Of a stretch of 16,402 nt of DNA, positions 1-6,706 are shown in pieces. The notes beneath the pieces are model-generated. The model did not search any database and had not been told where the DNA came from. It saw only the letters and a list, made by a program, of their open reading frames with translations. The number at the start of each line of letters is the position of its first letter. Position 1 is the stretch's first letter. Source of the stretch: Propionibacteriaceae bacterium (GTDB lineage: Bacteria; Actinomycetota; Actinomycetes; Propionibacteriales; Propionibacteriaceae); contig DMIX01000192.1 in the NCBI GenBank assembly GCA_003451975.1, forward strand, positions 1 to 16,402, read 5' to 3'. The translations under genes were made by a program, and so were the position numbers.

Positions 1-625
1 GATCGGCTTTGCCCTGTTCGCCGCCGTGTACGGCACCGAACAACTACCGGCGCTCGGGGTGCTGGCGCTGGGACACGAAATATTCATCTGGTTCATCTTC
101 GTGACGCTGCTGCGCGCAGTGGGCAATCAACGCGAGACCATCGCCGAAGTCGTCCGCAGCCTGATCGCCTCACCGGTGATCATCGCGATCCTCGCCGGTA
201 TCACGCTCAACGCCCTGGGGATGGGCCGCATCATGGAGCAGGCTCCGATCGGTACTGCGATTCAAACCAGCCTGGACTACCTGGCAGCGATGATCGTGCC
301 TTTGGTGCTGCTGATCATCGGATATGGCACCCAACTCAGCCTCTCGGGCGTCCGTGAGGCGTTGCCGCTGGTGGCGACCCGACTAGTGGTCGTGATCACA
401 CTGGCTCTCACAATCAGCGCCGTGGTGTTCACCGGCCTGTTGGACCTGCCGCCGATCTACTCCGCCGCGCTGTTCACGCTGCTGATTCTGCCGCCGCCCT
501 ACATCGTGCCGCTGTTCATACCGCCCGAGCGCCGAAGCGATCTGGCCTACACCAACAATGTGATCTCGCTGTACACCTTGCTGTCGATCATCAGCTTCGT
601 GAGCTACGTGCTGATAACGGGTTGA
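1..625 (+). CDS. AEC-family membrane transporter, 3' part only
   Basis: The reading frame is open from base 2 and the start lies left of the window, so this is the C-terminal roughly 208 residues of a larger protein (AEC carriers are usually about 300 residues). The visible part is very hydrophobic, with about six membrane segments. A stretch like SLIASPVIIAILAGI, followed later by a segment with MIVPLVLLIIGYG, recalls the two-bundle repeat of auxin-efflux-carrier (AEC) permeases. Such proteins sit in the cytoplasmic membrane and export or take up small organic anions; the substrate cannot be read from the sequence. It ends with TGA one base before the ATG of the CPBP protease gene, so the two are probably co-transcribed. 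Family assignment is by general pattern and less certain than the membrane location. Confidence 0.65.
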   Translation, partial: IGFALFAAVYGTEQLPALGVLALGHEIFIWFIFVTLLRAVGNQRETIAEVVRSLIASPVIIAILAGITLNALGMGRIMEQAPIGTAIQTSLDYLAAMIVPLVLLIIGYGTQLSLSGVREALPLVATRLVVVITLALTISAVVFTGLLDLPPIYSAALFTLLILPPPYIVPLFIPPERRSDLAYTNNVISLYTLLSIISFVSYVLITG

Positions 626-626
626 G

Positions 627-1619
627 ATGCCGCTTCAGACGAGCAGAATGGGTGCCGTGATTCCCGTGGTTCCGCTCGAGCATCCGGCGCGCCCTCGCGT
701 GATCGATCACCTCACCGCGGATCATCCGCTGCGTCCATTCCCGCCGGTGCATCGCTGGCGCTTCGCGGTGTGGCTACGCTTTTTGGTCTTTGCTTCGGTG
801 GCACTCGGCGTCGGGTTCGTGGTGGCAGGCGCGCTCATCGTGAGCCTTTCCGATTCGTCGGGACGGACGCCGTTCTGGGTGTTCTCAGTCACCGAGTTAC
901 TGGCCACGGCCGTGGCGTTCAGTGCCCTGTTGGTGCTCGAAGGGCGCCGCCCGGTGGAGTTGGCGCCACGTCGAATCGCGGGCCTGGCCGGCGGTTTGGC
1001 ACTGGGGGCGGCGTTGCTGACGGCTGTGATCGGCGTGTTGTTCGTTCTCGGCTCGTATCGAATCGTCGGCACCAATCCCGGCTATGACGTGTGGCCGACG
1101 TTGCTCTCGGCCGGCATCACCGCAGCCATCGCGGAGGAAATCCTGTTTCGAGCCGTCCTGTTTCGACTGTTCGAGGAACTGCTGGGCACCTGGGGCGCGC
1201 TCGCGGTGAGTGCGATCGCCTTCGGCGTGGCGCATTTGGCGAATCCAGACGCAACACTGTGGGGCGCGATCGCGATCGCGCTGGAAGCCGGGGTGTTGTT
1301 CGCCGCCCTGTATGCCGTGACCCGCTCGCTGTGGTGGACCATCGGCCTGCACTTCGCCTGGAACATGCTGCAAGGGCCGGTCTTCGGATCGGCGGTGTCT
1401 GGTTCCGGTGCAGCGTCGGGCTGGTTCCAGGCTCAGTTCAGCGGTCCGGATTGGTTGACTGGCGGACAGTTCGGGATCGAGGCCTCCGTCGTGAGCGTCA
1501 CGCTACTGACGCTGCTGGGCGCAGCATTGATGCATGTGATCTTCCATCAAGGCTTGGCGGTGCAGCCCTACTGGGTGCGCAAGCGCCGGCTTGCGCCGCC
1601 GGTGACCGCAGCCGACTAG
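627..1619 (+). CDS. CPBP-family intramembrane metalloprotease
   Basis: This 330-residue polytopic membrane protein has the CPBP (Abi/CAAX protease-like) signature: EEILFR at residues 170-175 (paired glutamates and arginine), FGVAH with H203, and HFAWN with H242 and N246, in the usual order and spacing. These residues hold the catalytic metal within the membrane. The first 45 residues are a hydrophilic, proline-rich cytoplasmic tail. Family members cleave membrane substrates or process peptides; no substrate is evident here. The ATG follows the upstream stop by one base with only a weak SD; the ATG at 648 is an alternative. The stop codon overlaps the stop of the convergent thioredoxin-like gene within a CTAG palindrome. 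Confidence 0.85.
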   Translation: MPLQTSRMGAVIPVVPLEHPARPRVIDHLTADHPLRPFPPVHRWRFAVWLRFLVFASVALGVGFVVAGALIVSLSDSSGRTPFWVFSVTELLATAVAFSALLVLEGRRPVELAPRRIAGLAGGLALGAALLTAVIGVLFVLGSYRIVGTNPGYDVWPTLLSAGITAAIAEEILFRAVLFRLFEELLGTWGALAVSAIAFGVAHLANPDATLWGAIAIALEAGVLFAALYAVTRSLWWTIGLHFAWNMLQGPVFGSAVSGSGAASGWFQAQFSGPDWLTGGQFGIEASVVSVTLLTLLGAALMHVIFHQGLAVQPYWVRKRRLAPPVTAAD

Positions 1620-1942
1620 CCCAGGGCGGCAGTCAACTCGTCGAGTCCAGCAGTAACGTCTTCGGCCTTCCAGGGACGCACCACGCGGGCGACCTCGGTT
1701 CCGTTGGCCAAGAAGATCAGCGTCGGCCACAGCTTCACCTTGTAGGAGCGGCCCAACGGGCGCCCCTTGCCGTCCTCGATCAGGATTCGCTGTACTGCCG
1801 CGTCGGTCATCGCCTGTTCGATCTTGGGCGCCGCGCCGCGGCAGTAGCCACACCAGTCGGTGCCGAACTGCAACACGACAGCACCAGGCAGGGCGTCGGC
1901 TTGTTCGCGAGTGATCTGCTCAGGCAGGTATTCAGCGTCCAT
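1616..1942 (-). CDS. Thioredoxin-like thiol-disulfide protein
   Basis: A 108-residue, single-domain thioredoxin-fold protein. The redox motif WCGYC lies at residues 30-34 (C31, C34), and the cis-proline loop that faces it is WPT at 72-74. There is no signal peptide, so it should act in the cytoplasm. WCGYC differs from the WCGPC of classical thioredoxin and suggests a less reducing or specialised protein. The frame is open to 2059, but that extension would overlap the purine deaminase and reads as basic, arginine-rich shadow sequence, so the ATG at 1942 is chosen, 31 bases after the deaminase stop. SD is weak, consistent with co-translation or read-through from the deaminase gene. Confidence 0.85.
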   Translation of the reverse strand: MDAEYLPEQITREQADALPGAVVLQFGTDWCGYCRGAAPKIEQAMTDAAVQRILIEDGKGRPLGRSYKVKLWPTLIFLANGTEVARVVRPWKAEDVTAGLDELTAALG

Positions 1943-1973
1943 CCGGACAGGGTAGCTGGGTGAGGTGCTCGAT

Positions 1974-2930
1974 TCACGACCGCAGGCGGGCTTTCTCAGC
2001 CGGTGACAGGAACGACGCCTCGATGCTGTTGGCAGCCAGCGTCGCCAGGTGGTCATCACTCAGCCCGAACTGCTCACGTACTGCCGCAATGTTCTCGTCG
2101 AGGTAGCCGCCGAAATAGGCCGGATCGTCGGAGTTCACAGTGACCAGCAGACCGGCGTCCAGCATGGCTGGCAGCGGATGTGCCGCCAAGCTCGGTACCG
2201 CCTTGAGGCGCACGTTCGACAGTGGACAGGCGGTCAACGGGATTCGGTTCTGGCGCAGATGCTCGACCAGCATGGGGTCTTCCATGGCCCGGATGCCGTG
2301 ATCGACCCGCTCGACTTTGAGATCACGCAGGGCTTCCCACACGTAGCTGGCGTCGCCTTCTTCACCGGCGTGGGCGACAGTGTGCAGGCCATCAGCACGG
2401 GCCCGGGCCCACAGCGGGGCGAACGGAGCTGCGGGGAATCCGACTTCAGAGGAGCACAGTCCGATTCCCAGCAAGTCGACCCCGGTGGCCAAAGCTTGGT
2501 CGTAGGCGAGCTCGGCGTCGGAGGCAGGCAGGTGGCGCAGGAAGGTCACGATGAGTCCGGAGCTGACCCTGTGATTGGCCTCTGAGTCGCGCAACGCTGC
2601 ACTGACCCCACCCAGCACTGTCTCGGCCGGGATGCCACGGGCGAGATGCGCTTGCAGATCGAGGAACACCTCGGCGCGAACAACGCCAGCTTTCGCGGCG
2701 CGGGACAGATAGGCGTTGGTGAGCTCGGCGAAGTCTTCGCCGGTGCGCAGCACCTCCATGTTGGCGTAGTAGATATCGAGGAAGTCCTGCAGGCAGCCGT
2801 AGTGGTAGCGGCTGCGGAGATCGTCGACATCATGCCACGGCAAGGTGATGTGGTTGCGCTCGGCCAAACCGAAGGCAAGTTCGGGTTCAAGGGTGCCCTC
2901 AAGATGCAGGTGAAGCTCGGCGTAGCCCAT
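1974..2930 (-). CDS. Adenosine/adenine deaminase family protein, probably adenine deaminase
   Basis: A 318-residue metal-dependent amidohydrolase of the adenosine deaminase family (family length about 320-350). Zinc and catalytic residues are all present: HLHLEG (H7, H9), HAGEE (H187, E190), VDHGIR (H211) and NSDDPAYFGGY (D268, D269). The PAYFGGY form of the last motif, together with CPLSNVRLK, is what I know from the adenine deaminase branch (adenine to hypoxanthine plus ammonia), whereas true adenosine deaminases usually differ after the DDP. Function is therefore purine salvage in the cytoplasm, with adenine the better guess. The ATG is preceded by AAGGA at 6-base spacing. It is the first gene of a probable two-gene unit with the thioredoxin-like gene. 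Confidence 0.88.
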   Translation of the reverse strand: MGYAELHLHLEGTLEPELAFGLAERNHITLPWHDVDDLRSRYHYGCLQDFLDIYYANMEVLRTGEDFAELTNAYLSRAAKAGVVRAEVFLDLQAHLARGIPAETVLGGVSAALRDSEANHRVSSGLIVTFLRHLPASDAELAYDQALATGVDLLGIGLCSSEVGFPAAPFAPLWARARADGLHTVAHAGEEGDASYVWEALRDLKVERVDHGIRAMEDPMLVEHLRQNRIPLTACPLSNVRLKAVPSLAAHPLPAMLDAGLLVTVNSDDPAYFGGYLDENIAAVREQFGLSDDHLATLAANSIEASFLSPAEKARLRS

Positions 2931-2972
2931 CAGAAGTCCTTTCCGTGACTTCTTTGATGCTAGTGCTGGGCT

Positions 2973-3004
2973 GCGTCCCGTAGCCGGACTCGACTACGGG
3001 ACGC
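2973..3004 (-). terminator. Hairpin terminator after the PrsW-family gene
   Basis: A perfect 11-bp inverted repeat, GCGTCCCGTAG at 2973-2983 and CTACGGGACGC at 2994-3004, with a 10-base loop. It begins 4 bases after the PrsW stop codon in the direction of transcription. No clear T-run follows, so efficiency is uncertain. The deaminase gene downstream needs either its own promoter in the remaining 40 or so bases or read-through. Confidence 0.6.
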
Positions 3005-3008
3005 GCAT

Positions 3009-4124
3009 TCAACTCGCCACTTCGTGCGGGACGCGCTGAGGTCCGCTTGCCGACACCGGCCCGGCTTGTGGCGCCGGGCGCGCGGCGGGCGGCTGCGGCA
3101 TGATCGGCGGCGCTATGACCGCATTCGAACGTTGGAGGGTGGGCGCGCCGTGCGGTGAACGAAGTCCGGTGACAACGGCGACCACCAACACAGCAAGGCT
3201 GGTCAGGGCCACCACGAATTGCACCACGGTGGAGTCGGTGGCGTCCCAGACGGTATGCAATGCCACTGCGGTCGCAAACGCCCCGATCAGCACTGGCCAG
3301 CGGAACTGCTTGCGGGGGTCAGCGGTGCGCCAGAGGGCTGCGGCAATGATGCCGGTCCAGGCCACATGGCTGGCTGGCGCGAGAAGTGCGCGCAACATCA
3401 GTGTTTGGTCGACCACGGCGAGATTGCCACTGGTGGTCAGCAGCACGGTGAAGCCGTAGCCCATGGTCTCCAGCACAGCGAAGCCTGCTCCAGCAGCGAT
3501 GCCCAACACCACTCCCAGGCCCTGTGAGCGGCGGCGCAGCAGAAGGAAGATCGCCACCGGAACGACCATCTTCACCGTCTCTTCGATCACGGCGACCGTG
3601 AGATAGGTGGCTACTGGACTGGCTCCAGGTCCGGTGGGCACGAACATCGACTCCAGTTGTCCGGCGCTGATCACGCCGATGATGCCGCCAACGACGGCTG
3701 TGGCAACCACCAAGGCCCCGTCGCGCCCGACTCGTTGACCCAATCCGTAGACCAACATCAACACTGAGGCTGGCACCGTGATGGCACCGATGAACAGCAG
3801 CGTCGGGAACAGGATCGGGTTCTGCGTGGCGACCATCGATTGCAGGGCAATCAAGTAGGTGATCACGCCGAACAGCAAGGTGGGGATCCAGGCCAGTCGG
3901 GCCCACCAGCGCGAATGCGTTCGCTGAACCGGCTCCGGCGCAGCTGCCAGCGCGCGCGGCGGCGCTGGTTGGGCCGGCGGCTCAGGCGGGGTTTGGGTTT
4001 GTGTCCAGAACCGCCACCCTTCAGGCGCTGGCGGCCAGGACGGATCAGGTCGCCAATTGGGGTCCGGGTACCAGCCGTCCGGTGCAGCCGGCCACCCGGG
4101 TGGAGTGTTGAACTGCAATGCCAC
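3009..4124 (-). CDS. PrsW-family intramembrane protease with Pro/Trp-rich N-terminus
   Basis: A 371-residue protein. The GTG start at 4124 is fixed by an exceptional SD upstream, GGAGGTGATCC, a full match to the 16S anti-SD; a start further up at 4172 is open but lacks this. Residues 8-40 form a repeated cytoplasmic motif (PPGWPAAPDGW, then GWYPDP, then PPAPEGWRFW), common on actinobacterial membrane proteins. About eight membrane segments follow. PrsW-type catalytic motifs are EETVK at 181-185 (paired glutamates and lysine), GFAVLETMGY with E219, SHVAW with H253, and HTVWD with H290 and D294. PrsW relatives perform site-1 cleavage of anti-sigma factors; no anti-sigma or sigma gene lies nearby, so the target is unknown. 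The C-terminal 45 residues are proline/alanine-rich and cytoplasmic or disordered. Confidence 0.85.
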   Translation of the reverse strand: MALQFNTPPGWPAAPDGWYPDPNWRPDPSWPPAPEGWRFWTQTQTPPEPPAQPAPPRALAAAPEPVQRTHSRWWARLAWIPTLLFGVITYLIALQSMVATQNPILFPTLLFIGAITVPASVLMLVYGLGQRVGRDGALVVATAVVGGIIGVISAGQLESMFVPTGPGASPVATYLTVAVIEETVKMVVPVAIFLLLRRRSQGLGVVLGIAAGAGFAVLETMGYGFTVLLTTSGNLAVVDQTLMLRALLAPASHVAWTGIIAAALWRTADPRKQFRWPVLIGAFATAVALHTVWDATDSTVVQFVVALTSLAVLVVAVVTGLRSPHGAPTLQRSNAVIAPPIMPQPPAARPAPQAGPVSASGPQRVPHEVAS

Positions 4125-4126
4125 GA

Positions 4127-4137
4127 GGATCACCTCC
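4127..4137 (-). promoter_or_regulatory. Near-perfect SD deciding the PrsW-gene start
   Basis: On the minus strand this reads GGAGGTGATCC, complementary to the 3' end of 16S rRNA. GGAGG lies 8 bases before the GTG at 4124-4122. It supports initiation at that GTG over the upstream GTG at 4172. Confidence 0.85.
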
Positions 4138-4329
4138 AGAGTCTGTGTGGACCGCTGAGCGTCCGTGGCCACCGTGAGGGTGCTATCGGGGCCCAGAGCG
4201 GTTCATCTGTTCCTTTTCCACTGTGGCTCTGATTCGCTGTGGTCCGGTCCAGTGTTTCCTGTGAGGATGCTTTGCGTTTGCTGGCCGGTGGTGAGGTCGT
4301 CGATCAGCTATCAGAGGGGCTGTTCCCGC

Positions 4330-4354
4330 GAACTACGACGTTTTGTAGTAGTTC
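4330..4354. promoter_or_regulatory. 25-base inverted repeat, candidate operator
   Basis: GAACTAC (4330-4336) and GTAGTTC (4348-4354) are perfect complements; inside them AC and GT also pair, leaving a 5-base GTTTT centre. The AT-rich palindrome stands out against GC-rich surroundings. The TAC...GTA half-sites loosely recall BlaI/MecI-type operators, but no such regulator is in the window. It could also be an RNA hairpin at the 5' end of the PHP-gene leader. Confidence 0.45.
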
Positions 4355-4380
4355 TCCCACTGTTCGAATCGCGGGGGTCT

Positions 4381-4463
4381 GTCAGTCATGGCGAACCACT
4401 GGGATGGGTGAAAACCCCGGCTGCCGACTGGATCCGGATGGTCGGGTATCCGCCGGGGCTGAC
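4381..4463 (+). ncRNA. Structured 5' leader of the PHP gene, possible riboswitch
   Basis: Nested complementary segments: GTCAG (4381-4385) with CTGAC (4459-4463); CCCCGGC (4415-4421) with GCCGGGG (4452-4458); CCGAC (4424-4428) with GTCGG (4441-4445). An alternative hairpin, GGGT (4406-4409) with ACCC (4414-4417) around GAAA, uses the same C-run and so excludes the long stem. The fold ends just 4 bases before the SD. The order GGGTGAAAACCC, GGCTGCCGACTGG, GTCGGGTATCCGCC resembles a shortened cobalamin-type core, and GCTGACCACG resembles the 3' end of ydaO (c-di-AMP) elements. Neither match is decisive; the class is unresolved. Confidence 0.4.
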
Positions 4464-4477
4464 CACGAGAGGAACTC

Positions 4478-5890
4478 ATGTCCCGACGTAGTTTCAGGCT
4501 GGCCGCGACCGCGATTGTTGGCACCATCGCACTCGCCGCCGTCCCGATGACCAACGCCGCTGCCTGCAGCAAAGCCACCACCGACCTCGACTACAAGATC
4601 ACCAACCCCTACGCAGGGGTGAATTGGCATTGGCAGCAGTACAAGGCCGGTTTCCACAACCACACCACCGAGTCCGACGGCGGCAACACCGCCACCGAGA
4701 TGCTCGAAACGGCCTACTCGCTCGGCTTCAACGTCTACGCGATGACCGACCACAACGTCGTCAACACCACCTGGGACCGCACCGACACCGCGCATGCGCA
4801 GGCCGATCCCAACTACTACCTGAGCACCGAGCGCATGATCGAGATGAACACCGGCGTCGGCCGGGACGGTGGTGCGGGCATGATCGGGATTCCCTACTCC
4901 GATGAGCAGTCGCAGGCCGACCACCTCAACACCTTCTGGACCGACTGGAACAACTCCGCAGGCGCCACACTGGAGTCGAAGATCGCTCACGTCGACGAGA
5001 TGAACAAGACCTCCGACGCTACGTTGAAGCCGCTGATGCATATCAACCACCCTGGTCGCTACTACGGCGGTAGCAAGACCACCACCGGTGAGGCGGCTGC
5101 GACTGATCCGGCCAAGGTTGCCCGCTACGTCGGCCTGTTCGAGCAGTACCCCGACTCACTGGTCGGTATGGAGATCGTCAACAAGGTCTCTGATGGCGAT
5201 TCCTACTCCGACCGCATCCTGTGGGATTCGGTGCTGCAGGAGACCATGCCCAGCCAGAACGTCTCCGGCTTCGCCAACGACGACGCCCACTCCACCAGCG
5301 CACTGGGCTACGACTACAACCGGCTACTCATGCCGTCCCTGACCGAGAAGAACGTCCACGACACGCTTCAGTCGGGCGCGTTCTACTCCACCGCGCTGGT
5401 CGCCAAGCGCGAGCTCGGCGCCGACTTCAAGGGTGACCGCACCCAGCCGGCCCCGACGATCACCCGTATTTCGGTGAATGAGGCCAAGGACACCATCACC
5501 ATCAAGGGCACCAACTACAACACCATCGAGTGGATCGCCGACGGCAAGGTTGTGGCCACCGGCAACACGGTGGATCTGGACAAGGTGGCCGCTGGCGTCG
5601 ACAACTACATTCGCGCCCAGCTCAAGGGCGACAACGGCATCTCCTTCACCAACGCCTTCGGCGTGGAGTTGAACACCAAGTCGCACCACGGCCACTACCT
5701 GACCGAGGCCGAGGCTGCCCAGATCGCTCTGGCATCGGTGGATCGCACCACGGCGCAGGTGAGCGTGACCCGCAGCTTCGGCGGCTGGTGGGGTCGCCAG
5801 ACATTCTCGGTGAAGATCACCACGCTCGTGGACGGCAAGCCCTCCAGCACCGTAGTGAAGGTGGACGCAAGGACCGGCAAGATCAGCTGA
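4478..5890 (+). CDS. Exported PHP-domain phosphoesterase with C-terminal PepSY-like region
   Basis: A 470-residue secreted protein. The N-terminus, MSRRSFRLAATAIVG, fits a twin-arginine (Tat) signal (S-R-R-x-F) with a hydrophobic stretch and probable cleavage near residues 26-29; a Tat route would suit a metalloenzyme loaded with metal before export. The PHP domain spans about 56-315, with metal-ligand motifs HNHTTESDG (H60, H62, D67), TDHN (D91, H92), HINHPG (H188, H191), GMEIVN (E232) and NDDAHS (D269, H271). Residues about 325-400 look like a beta-rich linker domain; 405-470 (YLTEAEAAQIAL..., ending KVDARTGKIS) resemble a PepSY domain. Expected activity is hydrolysis of a phosphoester outside the cell; the substrate is unknown. 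ATG at 4478 has AGAGGA 4 bases upstream. A strong hairpin follows the stop. Confidence 0.82.
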   Translation: MSRRSFRLAATAIVGTIALAAVPMTNAAACSKATTDLDYKITNPYAGVNWHWQQYKAGFHNHTTESDGGNTATEMLETAYSLGFNVYAMTDHNVVNTTWDRTDTAHAQADPNYYLSTERMIEMNTGVGRDGGAGMIGIPYSDEQSQADHLNTFWTDWNNSAGATLESKIAHVDEMNKTSDATLKPLMHINHPGRYYGGSKTTTGEAAATDPAKVARYVGLFEQYPDSLVGMEIVNKVSDGDSYSDRILWDSVLQETMPSQNVSGFANDDAHSTSALGYDYNRLLMPSLTEKNVHDTLQSGAFYSTALVAKRELGADFKGDRTQPAPTITRISVNEAKDTITIKGTNYNTIEWIADGKVVATGNTVDLDKVAAGVDNYIRAQLKGDNGISFTNAFGVELNTKSHHGHYLTEAEAAQIALASVDRTTAQVSVTRSFGGWWGRQTFSVKITTLVDGKPSSTVVKVDARTGKIS

Positions 5891-5916
5891 TTGCTCTGCC
5901 GCAAGACTGGCAATAG

Positions 5917-5948
5917 CGCCGGGCAGGCCCATCTCGGCCTGCCCGGCG
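5917..5948 (+). terminator. Hairpin terminator after the PHP gene
   Basis: A perfect 13-bp GC-rich stem, CGCCGGGCAGGCC at 5917-5929 and GGCCTGCCCGGCG at 5936-5948, with a 6-base loop, 26 bases after the PHP stop. It is followed by a pyrimidine-rich but not pure-T tract (TTCTCCTCTC), typical of high-GC terminators. Confidence 0.8.
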
Positions 5949-6138
5949 TTCTCCTCTCACAGCGGGCGACCGAAGCGTGCGCAAACTTCTGACTGTGGAC
6001 TCAGGCGTCGTTGCGGCAGACTGGATCAAACATCATGACTGCAGGCGAAAGCGCTCGGGGCCGAGTGCTTCGCGGGAGCCAGTGAACCCACGTTCACCTG
6101 ATCGTCGAGGACCCCAACCGAGATCCGAGGAGCCGCAC

Positions 6139-6570
6139 ATGAGCACGCTACGTCGTTGGGCGATCAGTTATGTGGTCGCGTTAGTGGTGTTCACCGTCGT
6201 CGACGGAGTGTGGATCGCCCTGGTCGCGTCCGGGTTGTATCGAGCTGAACTCGGCCCGTTACTCGCCGCTGAGTTCCAGCCGGTCGCAGCCGTCGTGTTC
6301 TATCTGGGCTACGTCGCCGGGCTGGTGTATTTCGGCCTGCAGCCGCTGGCAGCGGATGTCCCGCTTGGTCGCCGGGTACTGGCTGGCGCCCTGTTCGGTC
6401 TGTTCACCTACGGCACCTGGGGACTTACCGCCCTCGCCGTGCTGAACGGCTTCTCTGCACTGGTGACGATCACCGATATTGCCTGGGGGATGACCCTCGG
6501 TGCCCTGGTGACCTGGCTATCAGCTCTGCTCCTGCGCAGGGCCGGCGTGTTGACACCGCACACCGACTAA
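6139..6570 (+). CDS. DUF2177 family small membrane protein
   Basis: A 143-residue integral membrane protein with about four hydrophobic segments. The DGVWI motif at the end of the first segment, followed by LYRAELGPLL, is the pattern of DUF2177 proteins, whose function is unknown to me. The frame is open upstream to 5977, but that part is hydrophilic and arginine-rich; the ATG at 6139 is chosen because GAGGAG lies 8 bases before it and the hydrophobic protein starts there. It stands alone: a terminator hairpin lies to its left, and another begins 2 bases after its stop. The 190 bases between the left hairpin and this start contain no other feature I can name. Confidence 0.8.
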   Translation: MSTLRRWAISYVVALVVFTVVDGVWIALVASGLYRAELGPLLAAEFQPVAAVVFYLGYVAGLVYFGLQPLAADVPLGRRVLAGALFGLFTYGTWGLTALAVLNGFSALVTITDIAWGMTLGALVTWLSALLLRRAGVLTPHTD

Positions 6571-6571
6571 G

Positions 6572-6608
6572 ACCGGAATCACAGAGTGTGAGTTGCTGGG
6601 ATTCCGGT
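6572..6608. terminator. Hairpin between convergent genes
   Basis: A 9-bp inverted repeat, ACCGGAATC at 6572-6580 and GATTCCGGT at 6600-6608, with a 19-base loop, directly after the DUF2177 stop. It could serve that gene and also stop transcripts arriving from uxuA about 100 bases away on the other strand. There is no T-run on either side, so this is a moderate call. Confidence 0.5.
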
Positions 6609-6706
6609 GCGGACGGTCTTGCGGCAGCTCGGTGACCAACGCAACGTCGACTGGCCGAGAGCGTCATCGAAACCTCGTCGCCGTCACCGCCGAAGTCTGC
6701 GCCCAC

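Larger units (their letters stand above)
4125..4477. promoter_or_regulatory. Divergent regulatory region between PrsW-family and PHP genes
   Basis: A 353-base gap between two divergently read genes; short frames here show no family features. It must hold the promoters of both. Visible structure: the SD of the PrsW-family gene at the left end, an inverted repeat at 4330-4354, and a structured leader at 4381-4463 followed by the SD AGAGGA (4468-4473) of the PHP gene. I could not identify convincing -35/-10 pairs. Confidence 0.6.

Noticed and set aside
1091..1963. A 290-codon plus-strand frame across the CPBP and thioredoxin-like genes.
   Set aside because: Arg/Gly-rich shadow translation crossing two genes with clear motifs in other frames.
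4478..4570. A lipoprotein signal at Cys30 of the PHP protein.
   Set aside because: The residues before the Cys are Ala-Ala-Ala, lacking the usual Leu at -3, whereas a Tat-type signal with ordinary cleavage fits better.
5977..6138. An N-terminal extension of the DUF2177 protein.
   Set aside because: The extension is hydrophilic and has no SD; GAGGAG before the ATG at 6139 marks the start.
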